Source of the DNA: Ramlibacter rhizophilus
GTDB taxonomy: Bacteria > Pseudomonadota > Gammaproteobacteria > Burkholderiales > Burkholderiaceae_C
Direction: 5' to 3'
NCBI RefSeq assembly: GCF_004681965.1
Contig: NZ_SMLL01000003.1
Location: forward strand, 372,001-436,000
DNA: 64,000 bases
The position numbers were made by a program, and so were the translations under genes. Shown one piece after another: positions 8,775 to 18,559 of this stretch. The number at the start of each line of letters is the position of its first letter. Positions within the stretch are counted from its first letter, which is position 1. The notes below the pieces were generated by a model. The model was not told the DNA's origin. It was given only the letters and a program-made list of their open reading frames with translations, and made no database searches.

Positions 8775-10779
8775 ATGAGCAGCAATGTCGGAAGCAATGT
8801 CGTGATGGTCACGCCGGACACGCGCGTGGAGCACCTTGAAAGCCTTGCCAAGTCGTCGAGGGGCGGGCCGATCCTGGCTGAGCGCTATGGCGCGAACATC
8901 GTGCTCTACACTGCGCCGCGGACGTTCCGCAGCGTCCTGGAGTCGGCACTCCGCACGTTGTTTCGTCGCCAGCCACCGCCGGCTGAGTCTCTGGCTAAAG
9001 CTGTCACAGCGAACATCTTCATGAGATCGCTGCCCGCCCACCTCAAGGACGCGGGCCGGCAAAAGCACCTGGCCGAGAAGATTGCGGCAGGCAAGGACGG
9101 CTTGACTGCGGCAACGCTTCGATCCAGGCTCGACGCCTTCCAGCACTTGGCGGACGCCACCCCTGTTGGCGAGGCCAACCGCTTCGGCTCCGCCGAGAAA
9201 TTCGCAGGCCAGAAGGGCGAGCACACGGGCGGAAAGACTGGAAGCCTCAGGGTCAAGGCGGACGGAAAGAATTACCAGATCAAGTTCGACATCCGCGACC
9301 AGCCCAGCTGGCTTCGCAGAAAGCTTGAGCGCTCCCTGAACGTGCAGAACGTCTCTGAAGTGCTCGCGTCCGCGGTGATGCGCTCCGAGCTGCAGTCCGA
9401 TGCAACCCCCAGCGCGGCGGCCACGCAATCAGAACCATCCCTTCCTCCGTCGAACCTGTTCGACCACGCCGACTCGGAGATCGATTTCCACGGTCACACT
9501 CCCTCGCCCGAGGCTGACGAAGAGTCCGCCAAGGTGTTCTTCCGCATGATGAAGAACATGCCCATCGTAGGGACTGACGCTGAGCCCGAAAAGGGCACAT
9601 CGGCAGTGAAGAAGCCCGTCGCCGAACCCGCGACCCTGATGCGCGCACCGAACGTGACGCTGCTGGATGCGGAGGGCTCTCGCATGAACGTGGTGTCCGA
9701 GTACCTCACCGGCGGCAAAGGCAACCTGGAAGACTATTTCACCGGTACCTTGGGTGGAACCATCCAGGAGGGGCGACACGTGAAGGTCGTCATGGGTTCG
9801 GAACAGCCGGCCGAGGGAACGCCGCCGCTGTCGAAGGACCCGAAACGTGAGGGCGTGATCCACATCCAGGGCCAGGCCGCAACCGACCTGTACGACCACC
9901 TTGCCAGCACCCTGTGGCTGGGCGACTACGACTTCAACCCCGCCAAGTTCATCGTGCAGGAAGGCGCGGACGGTGTCTTGCGCCTGGGGTGCATCGACCT
10001 CGCCCACTCGTTCCAGAACCTCACGCAGGGTCGTGGTGGAAGCTTGAACGCAGTGCGAGATGCCGTCCGCAACGACACTGGCAGTGCGAGCGACAACAGC
10101 TTCGTGCAAGCCGTCAACCAGAAGCGGCTGCGCGGTGACTTCAGGAAGGAGGGCGGCGGCATGTCCAAGATCTGGCGCGACTACGAGAATCTCGCGCCTT
10201 CACTGGGGCTTGCTCGTGCGCTCAAGCGCCTGGCGATGCGGCCCGATTCGCATGTAGAGGGCTTGCAAGCCGCCAAGGAACACATCATGAGCTTGGTGGA
10301 GTACCTGCAGGGCAACCCCACTCCCGAGAACAAGGCGAAGCTCGAACACTTGCTGGAAACGCTCGCGCAGATCAGCGAACACGAGGGGCACAGCGTCCGC
10401 CTCATGTTCCGCAAGCCCGCCGCCGTTGTCGACGAGGTCATCGGTCACCTCACCCATGTGCTGAGCCAGCGCCGCAAGGAAGCCATGTTCGCCGCCGACC
10501 TGTGCGAGTTGCAGGCGAGCACCAATGCCTTCTACATGCCCAAGCCGGGAAGCCCGACGGTTTCCGCAGAAGCGCTGGCGCAGCTTGAGGAGCGCTTCGC
10601 GCATCAACATGGGCCCGCCATGCTCAAGAAGGAGCTTGTGTGGTTTGCCGAGTCCGCGGGCACGCCGCCCTTCAAGGGAACCTACCAGCAGTTCGTCGCC
10701 GATCGCATGCGGCTCGCTTCTGCCCAGGCTTCCGCGCAAGCCCAGCCATTGCCGGCGCCAGTCGTCACAGCGCCCGCCG

Positions 10780-10784
<5 letters not shown>
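8775..10784 (+). CDS. Candidate type III secreted effector with a kinase-like core
   Basis: 669 residues, no signal peptide or membrane segment. The N-terminus is Ser/Val/Thr-rich (MSSNVGSNVVMVTP), as is common in type III substrates. Residues about 180-290 look like a low-complexity linker. The central part contains GGTIQEGRHVKVVMGS, then LWLGDYDFNPAKFIV (380-394), then CIDLAHSF (406-413). This spacing of Asp/Asn loop and later Asp resembles the catalytic loop and metal-binding Asp of protein-kinase/PI-kinase-like folds. The C-terminal 200 residues are helical, and the tail is Ala/Gln/Pro-rich. It follows the chaperone-like gene by 21 bp. The function is not recognised. Effector status and kinase fold are both inference. 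Confidence 0.5.
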
Positions 10785-11900
<1,116 letters not shown>

Positions 11901-11931
11901 AGCCCGCGGCCGGCGAGACCGGCCCGCCTCG

Positions 11932-11937
11932 TACAAT
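11932..11937 (+). promoter_or_regulatory. Candidate -10 element for the second BMP gene
   Basis: TACAAT followed by CGCC, 74 bp before the ATG at 12006, in the gap after the adenine deaminase gene. The same TACAATCGCC decamer occurs upstream of dcd. The terminator at 11945-11979 lies between this element and the ATG, so either the hairpin is read through or the true start lies further downstream. Confidence 0.4.
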
Positions 11938-11944
11938 CGCCCCC

Positions 11945-11979
11945 GCGCCGCTGTCGCCCCGAGAGCGGCGCTTTTCTTT
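11945..11979 (+). terminator. Hairpin with T-rich tail after the adenine deaminase gene
   Basis: Perfect 8-bp stem GCGCCGCT / AGCGGCGC with an 11-base loop, followed by TTTTCTTT. It separates the deaminase from the second BMP gene. It lies just downstream of a TACAAT element, so it could also be an attenuator in the BMP leader. Confidence 0.7.
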
Positions 11980-12005
11980 GTCCCGGGGCCATGTAGAGGA
12001 ACACC

Positions 12006-13079
12006 ATGTACAAAAACCTCGCAGCCGGCGCGCTCGCCGCCGCCTGCCTGTTTCCACCTTTTCTCCAGGCGCAGACGCCGCCGCTCAGGATCGGATTCGT
12101 CCACGTCGCGCCGGTCACGGAAGCCGGCTGGGTGCGCCAGCATGAAGACGGCCGCAAGGCGCTGGAAGCCGCGCTCGGCGACAAGGTGCGTACCACCTCG
12201 GTGGAGAACGTGCCCGAGGGTCCCGACGCCGAACGCGTGATCCGCGACCTGGCGCAGCAGGGCCACAAGCTCATCTTCACGCCCAGCTTCGGCTACATGG
12301 AGCCCACGCTGAAGGTCGCGCGCGACTTTCCCGACGTGAAGTTCGAGTCCATCACCGGCTACAAGACCGCGCCCAACGTGGCCACGGCCAATGCGCGCTA
12401 CTACGAGGGGCGCTACCTGGCGGGCATCGCGGCCGGCCGCATGACCAAGACCGCGCTGGCAGGCTACGTGGCCGGCTTTCCGATTCCCGAGGTGCTGCAG
12501 GGCATCAACGCCTTCACGCTCGGCATGCGCTCGGTGAACCCGCAGGCGCAGGTCAAGGTCGTCTTCCTGGGCGAGTGGTTCAACCCGCCGCGCGAGCGGG
12601 ACGCCGCCATGGCGCTCTTCGACCAGAACGTGGACGTGATCGCCTTCCACACCGGCTCCACGGCCGTCATGGCCGCGGCCCAGGAACGCGGGCGCATGGC
12701 GGTGGCCTACCACTCGGACATGCGCAAGTTCGGCCCCGAGGCACAGATCGCGGCGGTCACCCACCATTGGGGCGACTACTACACCCGCCGCGCGCGCGCA
12801 GCGCTGGACGGCAGCTGGAAGCCGCAGCAGGTCTGGGGCGGCGTGAAGGAGGGCATGGTGCGCGTGGGCCATTTCGGACCGCGGGTGCCCAAGGCCGTGC
12901 AGGACGAGGTGCTGGCGCGCCAGCAGGACATCGCCGCCGGGCGCCTGCGGCCCTTCGCGGGGCCGATCGTGGACAACAACGGCCGCACGGTCGTTCCGGC
13001 CGGGAGCGCCCTCTCCGACGAGCAGATCCTCAAGATGGACTTCCTCGTGGCCGGCGTGCAGGGAAGCCTTGCAAAATAG
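12006..13079 (+). CDS. Second BMP-family purine/nucleoside-binding protein (soluble periplasmic)
   Basis: 357 residues, ATG at 12006 preceded by GAGGAACACC. It has a Sec signal peptide ending near LQAQ (cleavage after about residue 22) but no lipobox, so it should be soluble in the periplasm. The core follows the lipoprotein at 6969 closely: FGYMEPTLKVARDFPDVKFE, ITGYKTAPN, FPIPEVLQGINAFTLGMRSV and LGEWFNPP all have counterparts there. It probably feeds the same permease with a related ligand. A guanine deaminase gene follows after 4 bp. Confidence 0.9.
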   Translation: MYKNLAAGALAAACLFPPFLQAQTPPLRIGFVHVAPVTEAGWVRQHEDGRKALEAALGDKVRTTSVENVPEGPDAERVIRDLAQQGHKLIFTPSFGYMEPTLKVARDFPDVKFESITGYKTAPNVATANARYYEGRYLAGIAAGRMTKTALAGYVAGFPIPEVLQGINAFTLGMRSVNPQAQVKVVFLGEWFNPPRERDAAMALFDQNVDVIAFHTGSTAVMAAAQERGRMAVAYHSDMRKFGPEAQIAAVTHHWGDYYTRRARAALDGSWKPQQVWGGVKEGMVRVGHFGPRVPKAVQDEVLARQQDIAAGRLRPFAGPIVDNNGRTVVPAGSALSDEQILKMDFLVAGVQGSLAK

Positions 13080-13083
13080 CCGC

Positions 13084-14367
13084 ATGAAAGCCTACCGCGC
13101 CGGACTGCTTCGCTTCGACGACGAGGGCCGCGCCGTCCACGACAGCGACGGCTTGCTGGTGGTCGGCCCCGACGCCACGGGTGCCCAGGTGGTCCGTGCC
13201 GCCGGCTCCTACGCGGCGCTGGCGGGCAACTTCCCGGGCGTGGCCATCGAGCACCTGCCCGGGCGCCTCATCGCGCCCGGCTTCATCGACCTGCACGTCC
13301 ACTTTCCGCAGACCGACGTGATCGGCTCGCCCGCCGAGGGCCTGCTGCCCTGGCTGGAGAACTACACCTTCCCGCACGAAGCGCAGTTCGCGCAGGACCT
13401 GCACGCGCAGGAGATGGCCGAGGTGTTCCTGGACGAGCTGCAGCGCCATGGCGTGACGACGGCGCTCACCTTCTGCAGCTCGCACCCGGCCTCGGTCGAC
13501 GCCCTCATGGGCGCTGCCGAGCGTCGCGGCCTGCGCCTCATCGCGGGCAAGGTGCTGCAGGACCGCCATTCGCCGGACGGCGTGCGCGACGACACCGAGC
13601 AGTCGCTCATCGACACCGAGAAACTCATTCGCAGCTGGCACGGCCGCGGCCGCCTGGGCTACGCCATCACGCCACGCTTCGCGCCCAGCTGCTCGGAGGC
13701 GCAGCTGCGCGGGGCGGGGGAGCTGGCGGCGCGTTATCCGGACGTGTGGATCCAGTCGCACGTGGCCGAGAACCGCGACGAGATCCTCTGGGCGCGCGAG
13801 CTGTTCCCCGCCTCGCGCAGCTACCTTTCCGTCTACCAGGACTTCGGCCTCATGCGCCCGCGCGCGATCTACGCGCACTGCATCCACTTCGACGACGAGG
13901 ACCGCGCCCTCATGCGCGACACCGGCGCCGCCGCCGCCGTGTGCCCCACCAGCAACCTGTTCCTGGGCAGCGGCTTCTTCGACTACGAAGGCGCGGACCG
14001 CGTGGGCTTCCGCTACGGCCTGGCCAGCGACGTGGGCGGCGGCACCAGCTTCAGCCCCTTCCACACCATGCTCGCGGCCTACTACGTGGGGCGCGAAGGG
14101 CAGACCAAGCCGGGCCTGTCGCTCACGCCGGGGCAGCTGTGGTGGCAGCACACCGCCGGCGCCGCGCAGGCCCTGGGACTGGACGGCGTGGTCGGCAACC
14201 TGCAGCCGGGCTGCGAGGCGGACTTCCTGGTGCTCGACCCGCAGGCCACGCCCCTGCTCGCGCGCCGCACCGGCCATGCGCGCACGCTGGACGAACTGCT
14301 CTTCGCGATGATCGTGCTGGGGGACGATCGGGTGGTCGAGCGCGTCCACATCGCCGCCGGCACCTGA
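13084..14367 (+). CDS. guaD: Guanine deaminase
   Basis: 427 residues from the ATG at 13084; a TTG 15 bp upstream lies inside the preceding gene. Zinc amidohydrolase converting guanine to xanthine. Metal and active-site signatures: LHVHFPQTD (HxH), [20 protein letters not shown] and [12 protein letters not shown]. Length and order agree with bacterial GuaD. It follows the soluble BMP protein by 4 bp, so uptake and first catabolic step are probably co-transcribed. Its product xanthine is the substrate of XdhAB encoded at the left edge. Confidence 0.94.
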   Translation: MKAYRAGLLRFDDEGRAVHDSDGLLVVGPDATGAQVVRAAGSYAALAGNFPGVAIEHLPGRLIAPGFIDLHVHFPQTDVIGSPAEGLLPWLENYTFPHEAQFAQDLHAQEMAEVFLDELQRHGVTTALTFCSSHPASVDALMGAAERRGLRLIAGKVLQDRHSPDGVRDDTEQSLIDTEKLIRSWHGRGRLGYAITPRFAPSCSEAQLRGAGELAARYPDVWIQSHVAENRDEILWARELFPASRSYLSVYQDFGLMRPRAIYAHCIHFDDEDRALMRDTGAAAAVCPTSNLFLGSGFFDYEGADRVGFRYGLASDVGGGTSFSPFHTMLAAYYVGREGQTKPGLSLTPGQLWWQHTAGAAQALGLDGVVGNLQPGCEADFLVLDPQATPLLARRTGHARTLDELLFAMIVLGDDRVVERVHIAAGT

Positions 14368-14378
14368 AGCCGCACTCC

Positions 14379-14384
14379 TACAAT
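14379..14384 (+). promoter_or_regulatory. Candidate -10 element for dcd
   Basis: TACAAT followed by CGCC, 23 bp before the dcd ATG. The Shine-Dalgarno sequence GAGGAG lies between them. Confidence 0.5.
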
Positions 14385-14407
14385 CGCCTCCCCGAGGAGA
14401 GTCCTTC

Positions 14408-14971
14408 ATGATCAAGAGCGACAAGTGGATCCGCCGCATGGCCGAACAGCACGGGCTGATCGAGCCCTTCGAGCCCGGCCAGGTGCGCGAGGTGGACGGA
14501 CGGCGCGTCATCAGCTACGGCACCTCCAGCTACGGCTACGACATCCGCTGCGCGCCCGAATTCAAGGTCTTCACCAACATCCACAGCACGGTGGTGGACC
14601 CGAAGAACTTCGACGAGAAAAGCTTCGTCGATTTCCACGGCGACAGCTGCATCATCCCCCCCAACAGCTTCGCCCTCGCGCGCACGCTGGAGTACTTCCG
14701 CATCCCGCGCAACGTGCTGACCATCTGCCTGGGCAAGAGCACCTACGCGCGCTGCGGCATCATCGTCAACGTCACGCCCTTCGAGCCCGAGTGGGAAGGC
14801 TACGTGACGCTGGAGTTCTCCAACACCACCCCGCTGCCCGCCCGCATCTACGCGGGCGAGGGCTGCGCGCAGGTGCTTTTCTTCGAGAGCGACGAGACCT
14901 GCGAGGTGAGCTACAAGGACCGCGGCGGCAAGTACCAGGGCCAGCGCGGGGTGACGCTGCCCAAGGCCTGA
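14408..14971 (+). CDS. dcd: dCTP deaminase
   Basis: 187 residues, the standard length. It converts dCTP to dUTP for thymidylate synthesis. Conserved blocks include [10 protein letters not shown], the catalytic region [18 protein letters not shown] and the C-terminal [16 protein letters not shown] that closes over the nucleotide. The start has a good GAGGAG Shine-Dalgarno and its own -10 element. Its stop abuts the convergent gene with no spacer: the two stop codons sit in a perfect 16-bp palindrome. Confidence 0.97.
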   Translation: MIKSDKWIRRMAEQHGLIEPFEPGQVREVDGRRVISYGTSSYGYDIRCAPEFKVFTNIHSTVVDPKNFDEKSFVDFHGDSCIIPPNSFALARTLEYFRIPRNVLTICLGKSTYARCGIIVNVTPFEPEWEGYVTLEFSNTTPLPARIYAGEGCAQVLFFESDETCEVSYKDRGGKYQGQRGVTLPKA

Positions 14972-14979
14972 TCAGGCCT
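14964..14979. repeat. 16-bp perfect palindrome spanning two convergent stop codons
   Basis: AGGCCTGATCAGGCCT. Both dcd (plus) and the ornithine cyclodeaminase-family gene (minus) end with GCC TGA here. There is no T tract, so classical termination is unlikely. Confidence 0.8.
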
Positions 14980-15892
14980 GAACCACCGCGGCACGCGCTG
15001 CCGCCAGATCCCAGCCGCCCCAGCCGCAGCTCTTGAACAGCACGGGACCGGACCCGCGCGGGCGCGCCGTCCCTTCGAGCAGCGCGGCCAGGGTCGGGAA
15101 GTCCTCCAGCGGCAGGCCGGCCTGCATCAGGTCGCCAGCCTCGTGCCGCGCGTCCTCGCTGTCCAGCCACACGCCGCCACCTTCGGCACACTGTTGGCAC
15201 AGGTCCGCGGACAGCTCCCGCATGCGCGGGGTGAAGGCGCCCACGGCGGCGATGAAGGCGTCGCCCCGGGCGCGCGAGGACAGCACCACCGCGTCGGCCG
15301 GCGTGGCCGTGACCACCAGGGGGCAGTGCGCGAGCTGCGCATCCGGGTCGCTCACCACGTCGGCACGCAGGCCGCGTTCACGCGCTAAAGCCGCCAGCGC
15401 CTGCGCGCCCTCCGCGCCGCGCGAGGCGATGCGCACTTCGCGCAGGGGCAGCGTGTCGGCGAAGGCTTCGAGGTGCGAGCGGCCTTGCGCACCGGCGCCC
15501 ACGATCAGCAGCGGCCCCTCGGGCACGGCGGCCAGCGTGCGCGCGGCCAGGGCCGAGACCGCGGCCGTGCGGCGCGCGGTCACCGTGGGGCCGTCCAGCA
15601 CCAGGCGGCGCTCGCCGGTGGCGATGTCGAAGACCACCACGTCGCCCTGGATGGCCGGGCGTCCCGTGCCGGCGTTGGCGGGGGTGTAGGTGATGAGCTT
15701 GGCGATGGCCAGGCGGGCGTCGAAGGCCGGCATGAGGAAAAGGCTGGCGCCGCCCGGCAGGGCCTGCACCGATCGTGCGGGCACCTGCACGGACGGGTCG
15801 CGCAGCACCTCGCGCAGCGCCTGCAGCAAGGCGGGGTAGGGGAGCCGCGCGGCCGTGGCGGCCGCGTCGAGCCATTCGGAGGTGGCAGGCAT
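14972..15892 (-). CDS. Ornithine cyclodeaminase / delta(1)-pyrroline-2-carboxylate reductase family protein
   Basis: 306 residues from the ATG at 15892 (MPATSEWLD); an upstream in-frame ATG would extend it into a poorly conserved tail. Rossmann NAD(P)-binding motif VGAGAQGRSHLEA in the middle, preceded by AKLITYTPANAG and DGPTVTARRTAAVSALAA, both typical of the OCD/mu-crystallin superfamily. The ending (VLFKSCGWGGWDLAAARAA) is a variant of the superfamily's usual GxxxxDLA tail. Members reduce cyclic imino acids from hydroxyproline or D-amino acid catabolism, or cyclise ornithine. Substrate cannot be told from sequence, and the neighbours do not help. Confidence 0.72.
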   Translation of the reverse strand: MPATSEWLDAAATAARLPYPALLQALREVLRDPSVQVPARSVQALPGGASLFLMPAFDARLAIAKLITYTPANAGTGRPAIQGDVVVFDIATGERRLVLDGPTVTARRTAAVSALAARTLAAVPEGPLLIVGAGAQGRSHLEAFADTLPLREVRIASRGAEGAQALAALARERGLRADVVSDPDAQLAHCPLVVTATPADAVVLSSRARGDAFIAAVGAFTPRMRELSADLCQQCAEGGGVWLDSEDARHEAGDLMQAGLPLEDFPTLAALLEGTARPRGSGPVLFKSCGWGGWDLAAARAAVVQA

Positions 15893-15991
15893 GCGCCGAT
15901 TCTGTCCTACAGCAGCGTGCGCCCGTTCAGCGCGGCGCAGCCACGCGGGCCTTCCTACGATCACCGGACCTTTCACAGCAAGGCTTTGCCC

Positions 15992-16276
15992 ATGTCCGCC
16001 GCCCGTTCACCGTCGCCCTTCGCACCCCTGGGGCACACCGTGGGCATCGTCCTCATCGCATTGCTGGCGCTGGCTTTCTACCTGGTGTGCAGCCATCAGG
16101 TGCGAACGGCCGAGGCGCGGCGCATCACGCTCCAGGTGCAGCAGGCCGCGTTCAGCGACTGCCTCCAGTACGTGGTGGGCTCGACCATCGGGGCCTGCAC
16201 CAGCCGCCTGGGCGCCCAGCCGGCCGGCGCGACCGAGCTTCCCGCCGACGCACCCCAGCTCGTGGTCGGACGCTGA
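15992..16276 (+). CDS. Small single-pass membrane protein, unknown
   Basis: 94 residues from the ATG at 15992. One strong hydrophobic helix at about residues 16-36 (VGIVLIALLALAFYLVC), then a polar domain with two later cysteines (SDCLQYVV, GACTSRLG). The Shine-Dalgarno is weak (AAGG). It is divergent from the OCD-family gene by 99 bp. No family recognised; it could be chance coding in high-GC DNA, though the helix followed by a polar region looks genuine. A 9-bp hairpin (ATGGCGCTG / CAGCGCCAT, 16304-16329) follows without a T run. Confidence 0.45.
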   Translation: MSAARSPSPFAPLGHTVGIVLIALLALAFYLVCSHQVRTAEARRITLQVQQAAFSDCLQYVVGSTIGACTSRLGAQPAGATELPADAPQLVVGR

Positions 16277-16399
16277 CAGCGCGTGCGGATGCGGCGCTGC
16301 AACATGGCGCTGCTGTCCGACAGCGCCATCGCCTAGGCGCCGACGCGGTCGAGCCATGGGGTCGTCCTAAGGTGGCGGCATTGCAAATGGAAACACGCG

Positions 16400-16708
16400 A
16401 TGCCCCCCGTTCACGGATTCGATCTTGACGACGCTGCCCTGCCGGCGTCCACATCGCTGGAAGCTTGCGACGAGGCCACGACTGCCTTGGCCACGGAGCG
16501 GGCTCAGCAAACGGGCACCCTGCTCGGCCAGTTCGCCACGCTGATGGCCGAGCACAGCCGCGGTGTGGAGCCCGAGTTGATGCAGACCGACCGGGAATAC
16601 GCGCTGTGGCAGCTCGCCTGTGCGCACAGCATCGGCGATCCGGTGCTCAAGCAGCTGGCCGTGCGGCTTTTCGGCATGGTGGACAGAGCCTTCGAACCGG
16701 GCCCGTAA
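16400..16708 (+). CDS. Small acidic protein, unknown
   Basis: 102 residues, predicted all-helical and acidic, no membrane segment. It starts MPPVHGFDLDD with GGAAAC about 10 bases upstream. A helix near TALATERAQQTGTLLGQFATL could form a coiled coil. No recognised family. Hairpins follow in the 129-bp gap to recJ (GCCCAG / CTGGGC at 16718-16736 and CCCGAGCC / GGCTCGGG at 16767-16795), neither with a T tract. It is possibly co-transcribed with the preceding small gene. Confidence 0.4.
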   Translation: MPPVHGFDLDDAALPASTSLEACDEATTALATERAQQTGTLLGQFATLMAEHSRGVEPELMQTDREYALWQLACAHSIGDPVLKQLAVRLFGMVDRAFEPGP

Positions 16709-16837
16709 GTTGCCACCGCCCAGTCATCGGCTGGGCTTCGGGCCTTTGGACTCCGTGGCGCCCCCGCCCGAGCCGTGGTGTTTGTCGGGCTCGGGTCAAG
16801 AACCCGTCTGTCGTCTGTCGTCCCTGCTGCCCGGTCC

Positions 16838-18559
16838 TTACCCTCGCGGCTGCACCTCGGCGCCCTCGATCAGGAAGCGCACGCGTCGCGCTCCCTGCCA
16901 TTCATCCGCATCCAGCCGGAACGCCAGCCTGGCTTTTCCGGGCAGCGGCTCGGTCCGTCCGAACCAGATGCCGTCCACCGGATGCCCGTGGTGCCGCAGC
17001 TTGAGCGCCAGGTGCCGCTCGCCCACGAGCCGCTGCGAGACGATCTCCAGCTCCTCGCAGAACACGGGCGCGGCGAAGCCCTGCCCCCAGACTTCCTGCT
17101 GCAGCGCATCGACCAGGTCCACGCGGCGCCACTCGGGCGCGAGCGGGCCGTCCGTGTGCAGGCTGCGCTGCAGCGTGGCGGCGTCCAGCCATTCGGCCGC
17201 CACTTGCGCGATGGCCTGCTCGAAGGTGTCGAAGTGCTCCTCGGGCACCGTGCAGCCCGCCGCCATGGCGTGGCCGCCGAAGCGCAGGAGCACGCCCGGG
17301 TGCCGCTTGGCCACCAGGTCCAGGGCGTCGCGCAGGTGGAAGCCGGGAATGGAGCGGCCCGAGCCCTTGAGCTCGTGCTCCTTGCCCGGCGCCTGGCTGG
17401 GGGCGAAGACGAAGGTCGGGCGGTGCAGCTGGTCCTTCAGGCGCGAGGCGACGATGCCGACCACGCCCTCGTGGAACTCCGGGTCGAAGACGCAGACGGC
17501 CGGCGGCGGTGTCTCGCTCTCGTCGAAGAGCGCCTGCGCCAGCTCCAGTGCCTGTTCGCGCATGCCGGTTTCCAGTTCGCGCCGTTCGCGGTTGATGCCG
17601 TCCAGGGCGCGCGCGAGTTCCTGGGCCCGCGCGGCGTCGTCGGTGAGCAGGCATTCGATGCCCAGGGTCATGTCCGAGAGGCGCCCGGCGGCGTTGATGC
17701 GCGGGCCGAGGGCGAAGCCGAAGTCCAGCGCGCTGGCCGTGCGCGCGTCGCGCCCGGCCACCTCGAACAGCGCCGCCAGGCCGCAGGGCAGGGCGCCCGC
17801 GCGCACGCGGCGCAGGCCCTGCGCCACCAGGCGGCGGTTGTTCGCGTCCAGGCGCACCACGTCGGCGACCGTGCCCAGGGCCACGAGGGGCAGCAGCGCA
17901 TCCAGCTTGGGCTGGCCCTGCTCGCCGAAGGCGCCGCGCGCGCGCAGCTCGGCCCGCAAGGCGAGCAGCACGTAGAACATCACGCCCACGCCGGCGATGC
18001 ACTTGCTGTCGAAGCCGCAGCCGGGCTGGTTGGGGTTGACGATGACGGCCGCCTCGGGGAGGCGCTCGCCAGGCAGGTGGTGGTCCGTCACCAGCACCTG
18101 CAGGCCCAGGGCATTGGCCTCGGCCACGCCCTCCACGCTCGCGATGCCGTTGTCCACGGTGACCAGCACGTCGCAGCCGCGCTCGCGCACGCGGCGGGCG
18201 ATGGCTGCCGTGAGGCCATAGCCATCGACCACGCGGTCCGGCACCAGGTAGTCCACCTGCGTGGCGCCCAGCAGGCGCAGTCCGCGCACGCCCACCGCGC
18301 AGGCGGTGGCGCCGTCGCAGTCGTAGTCGGCCACGATGCACAGGCGCTTGCGGGCGGCGATGGCGTCGGCCAGGAACACCGCCGCGTCCTGCGCGCCCTT
18401 GAGGCCCGACGGCGGCAGCAGGCGGGCCAGGGCGTCGTCCAGTTCCTCGCGGCTGGCGATGCCGCGGGCCGCGTACAGGCGGGCCAGCAGGGGATGGAGC
18501 CCCGCCTGCTCCAGGCTCCAGGCGGTGCGGGGGTTCACGTCACGGGTGATGATCTTCAT
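16838..18559 (-). CDS. recJ: Single-stranded-DNA-specific 5'-3' exonuclease
   Basis: 573 residues from the ATG at 18559, usual RecJ length. The frame stays open further upstream, but that is the shadow of the next gene. DHH-family phosphoesterase: DYDCDG (residues 78-83), VTVDNGIAS, VTDHHLPGE and GPRINAAGRLSD are the metal-binding blocks. DHHA1 has GIVASRLKDQ and FGGHAMAAGC. It acts in RecF-pathway recombination and mismatch repair. Its ATG overlaps the stop of the upstream gene (ATGA). Confidence 0.96.
   Translation of the reverse strand: MKIITRDVNPRTAWSLEQAGLHPLLARLYAARGIASREELDDALARLLPPSGLKGAQDAAVFLADAIAARKRLCIVADYDCDGATACAVGVRGLRLLGATQVDYLVPDRVVDGYGLTAAIARRVRERGCDVLVTVDNGIASVEGVAEANALGLQVLVTDHHLPGERLPEAAVIVNPNQPGCGFDSKCIAGVGVMFYVLLALRAELRARGAFGEQGQPKLDALLPLVALGTVADVVRLDANNRRLVAQGLRRVRAGALPCGLAALFEVAGRDARTASALDFGFALGPRINAAGRLSDMTLGIECLLTDDAARAQELARALDGINRERRELETGMREQALELAQALFDESETPPPAVCVFDPEFHEGVVGIVASRLKDQLHRPTFVFAPSQAPGKEHELKGSGRSIPGFHLRDALDLVAKRHPGVLLRFGGHAMAAGCTVPEEHFDTFEQAIAQVAAEWLDAATLQRSLHTDGPLAPEWRRVDLVDALQQEVWGQGFAAPVFCEELEIVSQRLVGERHLALKLRHHGHPVDGIWFGRTEPLPGKARLAFRLDADEWQGARRVRFLIEGAEVQPRG

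Noticed and set aside
13069..13083. TTG start five codons upstream for guanine deaminase
   Set aside because: It would lie inside the BMP gene, and the ATG at 13084 has normal spacing after the preceding stop.
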